64,000 nucleotides of DNA from Coriobacteriaceae bacterium (GCA_902399975.1 CABOHA010000002.1:1-64000), one strand, 5' to 3'; shown: positions 34,625-45,726, counted from the stretch's first letter. A program made the numbers and translations. Notes: generated from the letters alone by a model not told the origin.

Positions 34625-36349
34625 GTGGACGAGGAAGCAAGCATCATCCTGGGAGATGCCATCGCCTTTTGTCAGCGCGACGGCCAAGATGCACGCCTCA
34701 TCAATATGCTGGGACAATCGCGCGCCGTGAGCCTGACCGAGGACACTCTGACGATTGAGGCCCCTTCACGCTTTGCCATCGCTCAGCTCAAAAAGCATCA
34801 GCCGACCATCGAGGCGTACCTAGAAGAAATCGCCTTTGCACCGATTGCGCTCAATATCGTGGCACCGCAAGGTGCCTCGGCAAATACGGCCCCGGACACT
34901 CACCCGGTAGCGACCGCCACCGCAGCGGCGACGCCGGTGCCCGAGGCTCGACGCGACGATGTTTCCCGTGAAACCATGGCGCCGCAGCCGACCGCTTCGT
35001 TCGCACCGGCGGTAGAGTCAGCCCCCTCGCCCATCCCGACCGCAACGCATATGCCCGTCGCACACGAGGCGACACCCGGCGAGGAATCGGGCATTGCAAT
35101 CAAAAACACGTTGTCCGCTGACGATTTCCGCCGCATGATGACCCAAATGAACGGCAGGCCACCGGCGAAAAGCGCGAGTTCGTCCGCAGCGCCGGCAGCA
35201 CCTTCGGCGGCGGCCCCGGCGGCAGTCGAGAAAAACGCGGACGGGGCGCCCCTCGCAGCGAATTCGAAATTCACGTTTGAAAACTTCGTCTTCGGACCGG
35301 AGAACAGCCTTGCCTACCGATCGGCACTCAAATTCGCCATGCTTGCAGACACGCCCGGTACCTGCACGTCGCTGTTCATCTACGGCAAATCGGGCCTGGG
35401 CAAGACGCACCTGCTGCTCGCCATCAAAAATGAGCTGGCAGAGAAATCGCCCGAGATCAAGGTGAAGTACGCCAACTCGCAGGCGTATCTGGACGACTTG
35501 ATGACGGAATTCGACCGCCAAAAGAAGAGCAACGCCCCCATTATGCAGGCGTACCACGGCGTCGACGTGCTTATCATCGATGACATCCAGAACATCATTG
35601 GCAAGCGCGCGAGTGTGGATTACTTCTTCCAGTTGATGGACGAATTTATCCGTAACAACAAGAAAGTCGTGATCGCCGCCGACCGCGCCCCCAAGGACCT
35701 TAATATGGATGAGCGCCTGACCAGTCGCTTTAATGCCGGTCTGCTGTGCCTGGTGGCGGAGCCCAGCTACGAAATGAAGTACAAGATTTTGCAGCGTTAT
35801 TACGAGAACACGATCGCCGCCGCACCCGAGGCGGGCAACGACTCGCTGCTGGCGGCCTACGGGGGCGACGGCGGACATCTGACCGACGCGCACTTCAAAC
35901 ACATGGCCGAGGTCTCGGGCACCAACATTCGCGAGCTCGAGAGCTTTTGCGAGCGTTGTGCCGGCGAAGCGGGCGATCGCGAGCGCGAGGGCGGGGAGCT
36001 CACCTTTGACGACATCGACGCCATCGCCAACCAGTACTTCGACACATCGGCCAAGAAGATCAACGTGCAGACGGTCCAGTCCGTCATCGAGGAGCAATAC
36101 GGTGTGACACACGAGGAACTCATCGGGCCTCGCCGCAACGCCAATATCGCCAAGGCGCGCCATATCGCTATCTACCTGGCGATCGAAATGTGCGAGATGA
36201 CGACGACGGCCGTGGGCGCCGAGTTTGGCAACCGCAACCACTCGACCGTCAGCACGAGCTATAAAAAGGTTCAGAAGATGATTCAGGAAGACCGGACTGT
36301 CACCGAAGATCTCAAGTCGTTGCGCGATAAAATTACACTGCGCTCGTAG
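34625..36349 (+). CDS. dnaA: Chromosomal replication initiator DnaA
   Basis: 574 residues from a GTG with GGGAGA upstream. Domain I about 1-80; a long Ala/Pro-rich domain II about 81-210; AAA+ domain III with Walker A GKSGLGKTHL (about 254-263) and Walker B VLIIDDIQ (Asp319/Asp320); domain IV with the signature EFGNRNHSTVSTSYKKV. Longer than most because of domain II. Positions 34960-34975 inside domain II hold a near-perfect parS sequence encoding DVSRET. It is followed by an AT-rich region and dnaN, the standard origin order. Confidence 0.97.
   Translation: MDEEASIILGDAIAFCQRDGQDARLINMLGQSRAVSLTEDTLTIEAPSRFAIAQLKKHQPTIEAYLEEIAFAPIALNIVAPQGASANTAPDTHPVATATAAATPVPEARRDDVSRETMAPQPTASFAPAVESAPSPIPTATHMPVAHEATPGEESGIAIKNTLSADDFRRMMTQMNGRPPAKSASSSAAPAAPSAAAPAAVEKNADGAPLAANSKFTFENFVFGPENSLAYRSALKFAMLADTPGTCTSLFIYGKSGLGKTHLLLAIKNELAEKSPEIKVKYANSQAYLDDLMTEFDRQKKSNAPIMQAYHGVDVLIIDDIQNIIGKRASVDYFFQLMDEFIRNNKKVVIAADRAPKDLNMDERLTSRFNAGLLCLVAEPSYEMKYKILQRYYENTIAAAPEAGNDSLLAAYGGDGGHLTDAHFKHMAEVSGTNIRELESFCERCAGEAGDREREGGELTFDDIDAIANQYFDTSAKKINVQTVQSVIEEQYGVTHEELIGPRRNANIAKARHIAIYLAIEMCEMTTTAVGAEFGNRNHSTVSTSYKKVQKMIQEDRTVTEDLKSLRDKITLRS
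34960..34975. promoter_or_regulatory. parS-like site inside dnaA
   Basis: TGTTTCCCGTGAAACC matches parS at 14 of 16 bases and is read as DVSRET in the non-conserved linker of DnaA (residues 112-117). Confidence 0.65.
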
Positions 36350-36587
36350 GTAAATGGACACAGCTGTTGAAAACTTGTCGAAACGGCGGTTATAAGATGT
36401 CGAAAACTCGAGCCGCGGTGATGAAAAGTTTTGCGCAGGTTTTGAACGTGGAAAACATGCCCGGTTGCACACAGGTTCCTGTCGATTCTCTTTTTAGGGC
36501 TGACCTGCACTTTTAGGAGTAATCAACAGTTTCGTCAGTACTATTACTATTATTAAGATATTTATATCTATAGAAAGGTATTAAAAG
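36350..36587. other. dnaA-dnaN intergenic region, probable oriC unwinding site
   Basis: Box-like sites: TGTTGAAAA at 36365-36373 and CGTGGAAAA at 36447-36455 (reverse of TTTTCCACG, close to the DnaA consensus), and AATCAACAG near 36521. They are followed by a run of TACTATTACTATTATTA (about 36539-36555) and an AT-rich stretch up to the dnaN ribosome-binding site. The triplet run resembles the DnaA-trio element of the Bacillus subtilis unwinding region. I infer the DNA unwinding element is here. Confidence 0.65.
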
Positions 36588-37691
36588 ATGAAGTTCACCG
36601 TCAGCCAGAGCTCGCTTACGCAAGCCATCGGCGTCGTTATGAAAGGCGTCGCTTCGGCATCCACCCTTCCCATTCTGTCGGGCGTGCTCGTTAAGGCACA
36701 AGACGGCATCTTGGAATTCCAGACCTCCAACTACACCATCTCGATTCGTCATCGCATTGCGGCCCATGTCGAAGAGGAGGGCGAGATGGTGATTCCCTGC
36801 AAGATGCTCTCCAACATCACCAAGACCCTTCCCGATGCCCCGGTCACCTTTGAGCTGTCCGAGCGTCAGGTTTTGATTGGCTGCGAGAAGAGCTCTTTCC
36901 GCCTCAACACGCTCGATGCCAACGACTTTCCCGAGTTCCCGGCATACGCCATCGAGAGCGCCGTCGAGCTGCCGACCGATATCCTGTCCGAAATGGTAAG
37001 TCGCGTATGGCGTGTCACCTCGACTGACAAGGCCCGCCCCATCCTGGGTGGCGTGCACATGAAGGTCGAGAACAACACTGTGCGCCTGGTGGCGACCGAC
37101 TCCTTCCGTCTGGCCGTGTGCGATACGCAGGTCGAGACCTCGACCCTCGAAGGTTCCTTTGAGCTCAACGTGCCTGCCGACGCCTTCAACGACGCGCTGA
37201 GCATCATGGCGAGTCAGGCTACCATCATGATCGGCGCCACCGACACCCAAGTTGTCTTTGAGGCCGGCAACACCACCTACGTGTCGCGCCGCATCGAGGG
37301 CGTATATCCCAACTACAAGCAGCTCATCCCCGATTCGTGCGTGACGAGCGTCAAGATCGACGTAGCCGCCTTTAACGCCGCCCTTAAGCGTGTGGCCGTT
37401 ATCGCGAGCGCCAACCCCGCTGTCAAGTTTGAGATTGACGTCGAGAACGGCCAGATGGGCCTGTCCTCCATTTCCAACGACCAGGATCTGGCACAGGAGA
37501 CGATCGATGTCGAGGCCGAGGGCGAGTCGGGCACCATCGCCTTCAACTACCACTACATCTTTGGCTGCCTCAATGCCCTGTCCAAGGAGAAGGAGATCAC
37601 GCTGGAGCTCAAGAGCTATTCGCAGGCTGGCATCTTCAAGTCCTACGACAAGATCAACTACCTGTACCTGGTCATGCCGGTACGCATCTAG
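36588..37691 (+). CDS. dnaN: DNA polymerase III beta sliding clamp
   Basis: 367 residues. The three-domain clamp: KGVASASTLPILSGVLVKAQDG near the start, SSFRLNTLDANDFPEFP in domain 1, RPILGGVHMKV and LVATDSFRLAVCD in domain 2, and the end MPVRI. It holds polymerase III on DNA and hosts other clamp-binding proteins. AGAAAGG precedes the ATG. It is followed eight bases later by recF. Confidence 0.97.
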   Translation: MKFTVSQSSLTQAIGVVMKGVASASTLPILSGVLVKAQDGILEFQTSNYTISIRHRIAAHVEEEGEMVIPCKMLSNITKTLPDAPVTFELSERQVLIGCEKSSFRLNTLDANDFPEFPAYAIESAVELPTDILSEMVSRVWRVTSTDKARPILGGVHMKVENNTVRLVATDSFRLAVCDTQVETSTLEGSFELNVPADAFNDALSIMASQATIMIGATDTQVVFEAGNTTYVSRRIEGVYPNYKQLIPDSCVTSVKIDVAAFNAALKRVAVIASANPAVKFEIDVENGQMGLSSISNDQDLAQETIDVEAEGESGTIAFNYHYIFGCLNALSKEKEITLELKSYSQAGIFKSYDKINYLYLVMPVRI

Positions 37692-37699
37692 CACTGCCC

Positions 37700-38806
37700 A
37701 TGACTATGTTCGCACGCGATCTTTCCGTTGCGCGCTACCGCAGCTTCGACAGCTATCGCCTTGCCCTGAGCGACGGTGTGACAGTGCTCGCGGGTCCCAA
37801 CGCGGCGGGAAAGACCAACCTCATAGAGGCGCTGCAGCTGCTGACGAGCGGCGCCTCGTTTAGGCATCCGACCGCAGCAGAGCTCGTGCACGACGGCACG
37901 GGCTCATGCAAGGTCGAGCTGAGGCTCGAAGGTGATGGGCGTGTGCTGGACATGGGACTGAGCGTGGAAGACGGCAAGCGTTCGTTTAGCCGCAACGGCA
38001 AGCGCTGCGCTGCGTCCGGCGTGCGCGGGGTGCTGCCGAGCGTGCTGTTTTGCCCGGACCACCTGGATATGGTCAAGCGGGGCGCCAGCGTGCGCCGCAC
38101 CGCACTTGATGACTTTGGCGTTCAGCTGAGTGCGCGCTATGCCGATCTGGCCAGTGCCTACGGGCGCTGCGTGACCCAGCGCAATGCCTTGCTCAAGGAG
38201 ACCTGGTGCTGCCGCGAGATGCTCGGCGCCTGGAACGAATCTATCGCCCGCGCCGGTTCGGCCCTGCTCGTGCATCGTCTGTCCCTGCTCGACCGGCTGT
38301 CGGGTCATGTGCGCGATGCCTATGGCCGCGTGGCATCCGGCGAGCCCGCCGGCGTGTCCTATGTGTCCACGCTTGGCGACCTGCCTGGCACCGAGGATCG
38401 CGACGAGCTCAGGGGCTGGGCGTATGAGCACATGCTCTCGGCGCTCGATGAGCGCGCCGACGAGGAGATCCGCCGCGGCGTGACGCTCGTCGGTCCGCAT
38501 CGCGACGAGATTGAGTTTTCCGTCGCGGGTCGATCGGCCCGTTCGTTTGCCAGCCAGGGCCAGCAGCGAACGTTGGTGCTTGCCTGGAAGGTGGCAGAAG
38601 TGGCCGTGGCGCGCGATATCCTGGGCACCGCACCGCTGCTGCTTTTGGACGACGTGATGAGCGAGCTTGACGCCGGGCGTCGAGGCGCTTTTCTGCAGCT
38701 GATCGGCGATGATATCCAGACGGTCATAACCACGACCAACCTGGGGTACTTTACCGATGACCTGCTTGATCGAGCCAAGGTGGTGAACATGGGTGAGACG
38801 TGCTAA
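37700..38806 (+). CDS. recF: DNA replication and repair protein RecF
   Basis: 368 residues. An SMC-like ATPase that loads RecA at gaps. Walker A LAGPNAAGKTNLIEALQLL near residue 35, signature FASQGQQRTLVLAWKVAE and Walker B LLLLDDVMSELDAGRR. The ATG follows the dnaN stop by eight bases with no clear ribosome-binding site, suggesting coupled translation. The DUF721 gene starts inside its last codons. Confidence 0.95.
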   Translation: MTMFARDLSVARYRSFDSYRLALSDGVTVLAGPNAAGKTNLIEALQLLTSGASFRHPTAAELVHDGTGSCKVELRLEGDGRVLDMGLSVEDGKRSFSRNGKRCAASGVRGVLPSVLFCPDHLDMVKRGASVRRTALDDFGVQLSARYADLASAYGRCVTQRNALLKETWCCREMLGAWNESIARAGSALLVHRLSLLDRLSGHVRDAYGRVASGEPAGVSYVSTLGDLPGTEDRDELRGWAYEHMLSALDERADEEIRRGVTLVGPHRDEIEFSVAGRSARSFASQGQQRTLVLAWKVAEVAVARDILGTAPLLLLDDVMSELDAGRRGAFLQLIGDDIQTVITTTNLGYFTDDLLDRAKVVNMGETC

Positions 38807-39356
38807 TTACGAGCGCGAGAACGGAACGGTTGCCTTTGGCGGCTTTTTGGATGCCGAGCGTCAGCGCATCCTGACGGCCGCGACACCCGAGCGCCGTGCG
38901 CAGATGGAGGCTGCAGAGGAGTCTCGTGCGGTCTATCGCGCCTGGAATGCGGTGTGCTCGGGCACGCGCGAGGGGCGGCATGTGACGGGGCTGCGTTACC
39001 TGCCCGAGTCCAATGAGCTGCTGGTGTATCTCGACTCGCCCTCGTGGACGCAGGAAATGACGTTGTTGCGCGAGATCATCCGCGCGCGCATGGAGCGCGC
39101 CGGTGCGCATGTAGACGGCCTGGTGTTCAAAACCACCGCACCCGGTCACACACCGCCCGCCGCCAAGGAGCGCCTGCGCCCGGCGACGACCGAGCGCCCG
39201 CCGGCCCCGCACGCCGACCTAAGTGAGGCCGAGCGCACCGAGATTGAGCGCCAAGTGGCGCCCATCGAAGACCAAAAACTGCGCGAGGCCCTCGAGAACG
39301 CCATGAGAGCCAGTGCCGAGTGGGCCAAGGGCGTGCAGGGCAAAAAAGAGCCTTAA
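38793..39356 (+). CDS. DUF721 protein, DciA-like helicase loader candidate
   Basis: 187 residues from a GTG at 38793 that overlaps the recF end by 14 bases. The N-terminal half fits the DUF721/DciA domain (GLRYLPESNELLVYLDSPSWTQEMTLLREIIRARMERAG), a KH-like fold. The C-terminal part is charged and probably disordered. DciA loads the replicative helicase DnaB in bacteria without DnaC or DnaI. No dnaC/dnaI gene is in this window, and dnaB is at 54.7 kb, so a loader role is plausible but inferred. The recF-DUF721-gyrB order is common in Actinobacteria. Confidence 0.85.
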   Translation: MRRANYERENGTVAFGGFLDAERQRILTAATPERRAQMEAAEESRAVYRAWNAVCSGTREGRHVTGLRYLPESNELLVYLDSPSWTQEMTLLREIIRARMERAGAHVDGLVFKTTAPGHTPPAAKERLRPATTERPPAPHADLSEAERTEIERQVAPIEDQKLREALENAMRASAEWAKGVQGKKEP

Positions 39357-39382
39357 ATCGCATCTGGTGGCCTTGTAGAGCC

Positions 39383-39412
39383 AAATACCATCGTCCCCGA
39401 GGGTATTTTTTT
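39383..39412 (+). terminator. Possible terminator between the DUF721 gene and gyrB
   Basis: AAATACC pairs with GGTATTT around a 12-base loop, followed by TTTTTTTACG; a short stem, so moderate confidence. Confidence 0.5.
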
Positions 39413-39419
39413 ACGATAA

Positions 39420-41492
<2,073 letters not shown>

Positions 41493-41497
41493 CTTTC

Positions 41498-41583
41498 CCA
41501 GGCACCCCATCTTGCCCTTCAGGATTTCGGGCGCCGCACGCAAGGCGTGCGCCCTCATCCTTCAGGGCAACCTGGGGCACCTG
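41498..41583 (+). other. Long imperfect hairpin in the gyrB-gyrA spacer
   Basis: Outer arms CAGGCACCCC and GGGGCACCTGG, a middle pair TTGCCCTTCAGGAT with ATCCTTCAGGGCAA, and an inner GC-rich stem with loop AAG together can form one 86-nt hairpin. There is no T-run after it, so it is more likely an RNA processing or stability element than a terminator. Confidence 0.45.
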
Positions 41584-41670
41584 GAAAACCTAGGAGGGTT
41601 ATCCGGCATTCCCGGTAATCCGTCTCCGTGGTAGGGAACTAATGGACCACGCAAACCATGAGGAGGTAAC

Positions 41671-44412
41671 GTGGCAGACGATATCAACAACAACGAGGGT
41701 ATGGACGAGGCCGGCGACGCTGGTATGCCCGATGATCTGAAGCGCCTGCTTGCCCGCGCTGAGCAGGGCGAGGACGGCGATCCGGATGCCTATAACCCCG
41801 ATGCCGATGATGATGAGGAAGAAGACGACGATGCCGAGCTCGAGGAGAGCTTTGGCGAAGTCGACCGTGGCGCCTCGGCCGGCGAGGATATCAACGGCGG
41901 TCAGCTCCAGATTTCGGAGTTCGGCCGCGAGATGAAGCAGTCGTTCATCGAGTACTCGATGTCGGTCATCACGGCGCGCGCCCTGCCGGACGTGCGCGAT
42001 GGCTTAAAGCCGGTGCACCGTCGCATCCTGTACGCCATGAACGAGAGCGGCATCTACCCCAACCGTCCGCACAAGAAGTCCGCTTGGACGGTCGGCGAAG
42101 TTATCGGTAAGTACCATCCGCACGGCGACTCCGCGGTCTACGAGGCCATGGTCCGCCTGGCGCAGTGGTTCTCCATGCGCACGCCGCTCATCGACGGTCA
42201 CGGCAACTTTGGCAACATCGACGGCGACGGCGCCGCCGCCATGCGTTACACCGAGAGCCGCCTGGCAAAGCCCGCCATGGAGCTCCTGCGCGACCTGCAG
42301 AAGGATACCGTCGACTGGCAGCCCAACTACGATGAGTCGCTCGCCGAGCCCCAGGCGCTGCCCGCGCGTTTCCCCAACCTGCTGGTCAACGGCAGCCAGG
42401 GCATCGCCGTCGGCATGGCCACCAACATCGCCCCGCACAACCTTACCGAGGCGATCGAAGCCACGTGCTACCTGATCGACAACCCCGACGCCACCGTCGA
42501 CGAGCTCATGCAGATCATGCCCGGTCCGGACTTCCCCACCGGTGCCATCATCATGGGCAGTGCCGGCATTAGGCAGAGCTACGAGACCGGCCGCGGCTCC
42601 ATCACCGTGCGCGCCAAGGCTCATGTGGAGTCCACCAAGACCGGCCGTAGCCGCCTGGTCTTTACCGAGATTCCCTACATGGTCAACAAAGGCACTCTGC
42701 AGGAGAAGATCGCCCAGCTCGTCAACGACAAGCGCATCGAGGGCATCTCGGATATGCGCGATGAGTCCAACCAGAAGGGTATCCGTCTGGTCATCGAACT
42801 CAAGAAGGGCGTCATTCCGCAGGTCGTGCTCAACAATCTGTATAAGTACACCTCGCTGCAGACGACCTTTGGCGCCAACAACCTGGCACTTGTCAACGGC
42901 GTTCCCAAATGCCTGAGCCTGCGCGAGATGCTGCAGCACTACATCGACCACCAGGTCGACGTAGTCACCCGCCGCACCCGCTTTGATCTCAAGAAGGCCC
43001 AGGCGCGTGCCCATATCCTCGAGGGCTACCTGATGGCTCTCGACCATATCGACGAGGTCATCAGCATCATCCGCTCCTCGCAGACCGATTCTGAGGCCAG
43101 CAGTCGCCTAATCGAGCGCTTCGGTTTTACGCCCGAGCAGACCACGGCCATCCTCGAGATGAAGCTGCGCCGCCTGACCGGCCTGGAGCGCGACAAGATT
43201 CAGGAAGAGCTGGACGGTTTGCGCCGCGCCATCGCCTACTATGAGGACCTGTTGGCGCACGAGGAGAAAATCTTGGGCGTCATCAAGGAAGAGATGCGCG
43301 AGATCTCCAAGAAGTTCGGCGACAAGCGCCGCACCGAGATCAGCCATGTGGAGAAGGACCTGGACGTCGAAGACCTGATTGCCGACGAGGACATGGTCGT
43401 GACCATCACCCACACCGGCTATGTCAAGCGCATCCCGGTGGCCGCCTACCGCGCCCAGAAGCGCGGCGGCAAGGGTGTGTCGGGCGTCAACCTCAAAGAG
43501 GACGATGTTATCGACGAGATGTTTATCGCGTCCACGCACGAGTACGTGCTGTTCTTCTCGAGCAAGGGCAAGGTCTATCGCCTGAAGGTGCACGAGCTGC
43601 CGGTGGGTACGCGCCAGGCGCGCGGCACCGCGATCGTCAACCTGTTGCCTTTCGAGGAGGGCGAGAAGATTGCGAGTGTCATCAGCTGCCGCGAGTTCCC
43701 CGCCGACGAGTATCTGATGTTTGCCACCAAGAGCGGCATGGTCAAGAAGACCGTGATGAGCGCCTACGACCGTAGCCGCCGTGATGGCCTGATCGCCATC
43801 AACCTGAGGGACGACGACGCGCTGCTCGCTGTACGCCGCGTGCGTGAGGGTGACAAGATCATCATGGCAACCACCGCGGGCAAGGCGATTATGTTCCCCG
43901 AGGACCAGGTGCGCGCCACCGGTCGCGATACCAGCGGCGTTCGCGGTATCGGTATGAAGGACGGCGTGAGCGTTCTGGGCATGGAAGTCACTAACGGCAA
44001 CGGCGATCTGTTCGTCATCACCGAGCGCGGCTACGGCAAGCGCACGCCGGTCGCGGACTACCCGGAGCAGAATCGCGGCGGCCAGGGCGTCTACACCATC
44101 CAAATGACCGAGCGTAAGGGCAACCTCGCGGCCATGAAGACGGTGGGCCCGCAGCACGAGCTGTTCATCGTGACGGAGGGCGCGACGGTCATTCGCGTCA
44201 AGACCGACGAGATCAGCCAGACTGGCCGCGCTACCCAGGGCGTCAAGATGATGACCGTCGACGACAACGACCGCATCTGCGCCGTAGCCCGCATGACGGC
44301 AGCCAAGGAAAAACCCGAAGGCGAAGGCGCCGAGGCCGCAGCCGACACCGAAGAGGCCCCAGTCGACCTAGGCGACGGCAACGACATGCCAGAGGATCTC
44401 CTAGACGAGTAA
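41671..44412 (+). CDS. gyrA: DNA gyrase subunit A
   Basis: 913 residues. The breakage-reunion half of gyrase. An acidic N-terminal extension of about 75 residues ([14 protein letters not shown]) precedes the usual start. The quinolone region reads [17 protein letters not shown], with Ser and Glu at the common resistance positions, so no obvious resistance allele. The catalytic Tyr is in [10 protein letters not shown]. The C-terminal beta-pinwheel has six GyrA repeats with the gyrase-specific QRGGKGV box (here KRGGKGVSG). It ends at a strong terminator. AGGAGGTAAC precedes the GTG. Confidence 0.97.
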   Translation: MADDINNNEGMDEAGDAGMPDDLKRLLARAEQGEDGDPDAYNPDADDDEEEDDDAELEESFGEVDRGASAGEDINGGQLQISEFGREMKQSFIEYSMSVITARALPDVRDGLKPVHRRILYAMNESGIYPNRPHKKSAWTVGEVIGKYHPHGDSAVYEAMVRLAQWFSMRTPLIDGHGNFGNIDGDGAAAMRYTESRLAKPAMELLRDLQKDTVDWQPNYDESLAEPQALPARFPNLLVNGSQGIAVGMATNIAPHNLTEAIEATCYLIDNPDATVDELMQIMPGPDFPTGAIIMGSAGIRQSYETGRGSITVRAKAHVESTKTGRSRLVFTEIPYMVNKGTLQEKIAQLVNDKRIEGISDMRDESNQKGIRLVIELKKGVIPQVVLNNLYKYTSLQTTFGANNLALVNGVPKCLSLREMLQHYIDHQVDVVTRRTRFDLKKAQARAHILEGYLMALDHIDEVISIIRSSQTDSEASSRLIERFGFTPEQTTAILEMKLRRLTGLERDKIQEELDGLRRAIAYYEDLLAHEEKILGVIKEEMREISKKFGDKRRTEISHVEKDLDVEDLIADEDMVVTITHTGYVKRIPVAAYRAQKRGGKGVSGVNLKEDDVIDEMFIASTHEYVLFFSSKGKVYRLKVHELPVGTRQARGTAIVNLLPFEEGEKIASVISCREFPADEYLMFATKSGMVKKTVMSAYDRSRRDGLIAINLRDDDALLAVRRVREGDKIIMATTAGKAIMFPEDQVRATGRDTSGVRGIGMKDGVSVLGMEVTNGNGDLFVITERGYGKRTPVADYPEQNRGGQGVYTIQMTERKGNLAAMKTVGPQHELFIVTEGATVIRVKTDEISQTGRATQGVKMMTVDDNDRICAVARMTAAKEKPEGEGAEAAADTEEAPVDLGDGNDMPEDLLDE

Positions 44413-44452
44413 GAGGCCCTAGCTGGTAGAAAATATCAGACCCCATATATCG

Positions 44453-44486
44453 GCGGTCGGCGCACCTGCGCGCCGACCGCTTTTTT
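44453..44486 (+). terminator. Terminator of gyrA
   Basis: GCGGTCGGCGC pairs with GCGCCGACCGC (loop of six), followed by TTTTTT. Confidence 0.92.
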
Positions 44487-44503
44487 GACAAGCTTGGAGC
44501 CCC

Positions 44504-44639
44504 GTGTCAGACGGCTGGGCGAGATGGGTTAGGTTTGTCGCGAGTTCCGCACGCAAAGAAGGCCACTTAATGTGGCCTTCGTCTTGCGCAGGACTGCCCG
44601 AGCAGCAAACCTAACCTATCTCGCCCAGCCGTCTGACAC
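44504..44639. repeat. 136-bp inverted-repeat element
   Basis: The outer arms, 44504-44536 and 44607-44639, are 33 bases with one mismatch. The interior itself folds: GAAGGCCAC pairs with GTGGCCTTC at 44558-44580, and the arms in between are roughly complementary. The whole is one long hairpin with no coding potential, between the gyrA terminator and the tRNA promoter. It resembles a miniature inverted-repeat element. Confidence 0.8.
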
Positions 44640-44666
44640 ACCCCTCAAAGATTTTCAAAAAAGTTG

Positions 44667-44696
44667 TTGACGCGCGCGTAACGACTCGTCTAATAT
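44667..44696 (+). promoter_or_regulatory. Promoter of the Ile-Ala-Ile tRNA cluster
   Basis: TTGACG, an 18-base spacer and TAATAT (44691-44696), ending 14 bases before the first tRNA-Ile. The GC-rich spacer end is typical of a stable-RNA promoter. Confidence 0.7.
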
Positions 44697-44710
44697 ATCC
44701 CTTGCGCGAT

Positions 44711-44787
44711 GGACCTGTAGCTCAGTTGGTTAGAGCGTCCGGCTGATAACCGGGAGGTCACAAGTTCGAATCTTGTCAGGTCCACCA
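44711..44787 (+). tRNA. tRNA-Ile (anticodon GAT), copy 1
   Basis: 77 nt: acceptor GGACCTG with CAGGTCC, anticodon loop CTGATAA, T-loop GTTCGAATC, discriminator A, encoded CCA. Sequence identical to the copy at 44935-45011. Confidence 0.96.
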
Positions 44788-44798
44788 CTTTCTTTCGC

Positions 44799-44843
44799 AA
44801 TAAACACCCCAGCGAGAGCCGAGTCGCCGCTGGGGTGTTTATT
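44799..44843 (+). terminator. Hairpin between tRNA-Ile and tRNA-Ala
   Basis: A perfect 16-bp stem AATAAACACCCCAGCG with CGCTGGGGTGTTTATT. The following ACTTTCT is only partly T-rich, so some read-through into tRNA-Ala is likely, or it is a processing signal. Confidence 0.6.
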
Positions 44844-44854
44844 ACTTTCTCCGT

Positions 44855-44930
44855 GGGGGTTTAGCTCAGCTGGGAGAGCGCGGGCTTTGCAAGCCTGAGG
44901 TCAGGGGTTCGATCCCCCTAACCTCCACCA
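44855..44930 (+). tRNA. tRNA-Ala (anticodon TGC)
   Basis: 76 nt: acceptor GGGGGTT with AACCTCC (G3-U70 identity pair visible), anticodon loop TTTGCAA giving TGC, T-loop GTTCGATCC, encoded CCA. Confidence 0.95.
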
Positions 44931-44934
44931 TGAT

Positions 44935-45011
44935 GGACCTGTAGCTCAGTTGGTTAGAGCGTCCGGCTGATAACCGGGAGGTCACAAGTTCGAATCTTGT
45001 CAGGTCCACCA
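44935..45011 (+). tRNA. tRNA-Ile (anticodon GAT), copy 2
   Basis: Identical to copy 1 and only four bases after tRNA-Ala, whereas copy 1 is 67 bases before tRNA-Ala. The duplication seems recent or kept by gene conversion. Confidence 0.96.
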
Positions 45012-45022
45012 TCAAAACGTTA

Positions 45023-45056
45023 AGAGCCCTGGGGCATTGCCTCGGGGCTTTTTTCT
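45023..45056 (+). terminator. Terminator of the tRNA cluster
   Basis: AGAGCCC and GGGGCTT stem with an inner GGGGC/GCCTC pairing, followed by TTTTTTCTT. Confidence 0.75.
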
Positions 45057-45195
45057 TATCCAACAAAAGTAGTCAAAATAGCCCCGTCCCAAATTAACTA
45101 CTTTGATTTTGTGTGCTGGGCGAAAGATTGGGTAGTATAGCTATTCAATGCGGCGACCCTGCCGCGTGTTAACCGCTACGTACCGGAGGTGTTCC

Positions 45196-45696
45196 ATGGT
45201 TCGCGTCGACATAGAGACCATCGTCATGGCCGCCGGTCCCGTGCCATCGCTTATCGTGCTTCGCGAGCGCTGCGGCAAGTCGGATTCGACGGCACCGCTG
45301 CGTTCGCTTTCCATTCAGACCGGCTCGTTTGAGGCCGCGGCAATTAGCCGTGGCATCGATAGCGGTCGCGCCGAGCGCCCGATAACGCATGACCTGCTGC
45401 TTGACACCGTCGATGCCCTGGGCGCCAAGCTCGAGCGCATCGAGATCGTTCGTGCCGAGCCGCCGGTGTTCTATGCGACGATTGTCGTGCTGGTCGATGG
45501 TGACGAGCGCAAGATTGACGCCCGCCCCAGCGACGCCATCGCCCTTGCCGTGCGCAGTAATGCCCCCATGTTTGTGGAGGACGACATCATGAATCGCCTG
45601 GGTACCGTTTCTGCCCATGCCGAGGAAGTTGACGACGAGCAGGAGTTCGAGAAGTTCGACGAGTTCGTCCATACGCTCTCCCCCGATGATTTCTAA
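45196..45696 (+). CDS. BFN-domain (DUF151) nuclease-like protein
   Basis: 166 residues from the ATG at 45196 (GGAGG six bases upstream). The DUF151/BFN fold is read from LRSLSIQTGSFEAAAISRGI, RPITHDLLLDTVDALGAKLERIEIVR, FYATIVVLV and the hallmark RKIDARPSDAIALAVRSNAPMFVEDDIM. Family members include a plant nuclease with RNase and DNase activity and mycobacterial proteins; the bacterial target is not established. An acidic tail follows. It is the first of three closely spaced genes. Confidence 0.9.
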   Translation: MVRVDIETIVMAAGPVPSLIVLRERCGKSDSTAPLRSLSIQTGSFEAAAISRGIDSGRAERPITHDLLLDTVDALGAKLERIEIVRAEPPVFYATIVVLVDGDERKIDARPSDAIALAVRSNAPMFVEDDIMNRLGTVSAHAEEVDDEQEFEKFDEFVHTLSPDDF

Positions 45697-45726
45697 ATGT
45701 CTGGCACGCGAGCGGAGAGGTTGCTG

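Noticed and set aside
44504..44639. Simple terminator at the large inverted repeat
   Set aside because: The stem is far longer than needed, has no T-run, and gyrA already has its own terminator at 44453-44486.
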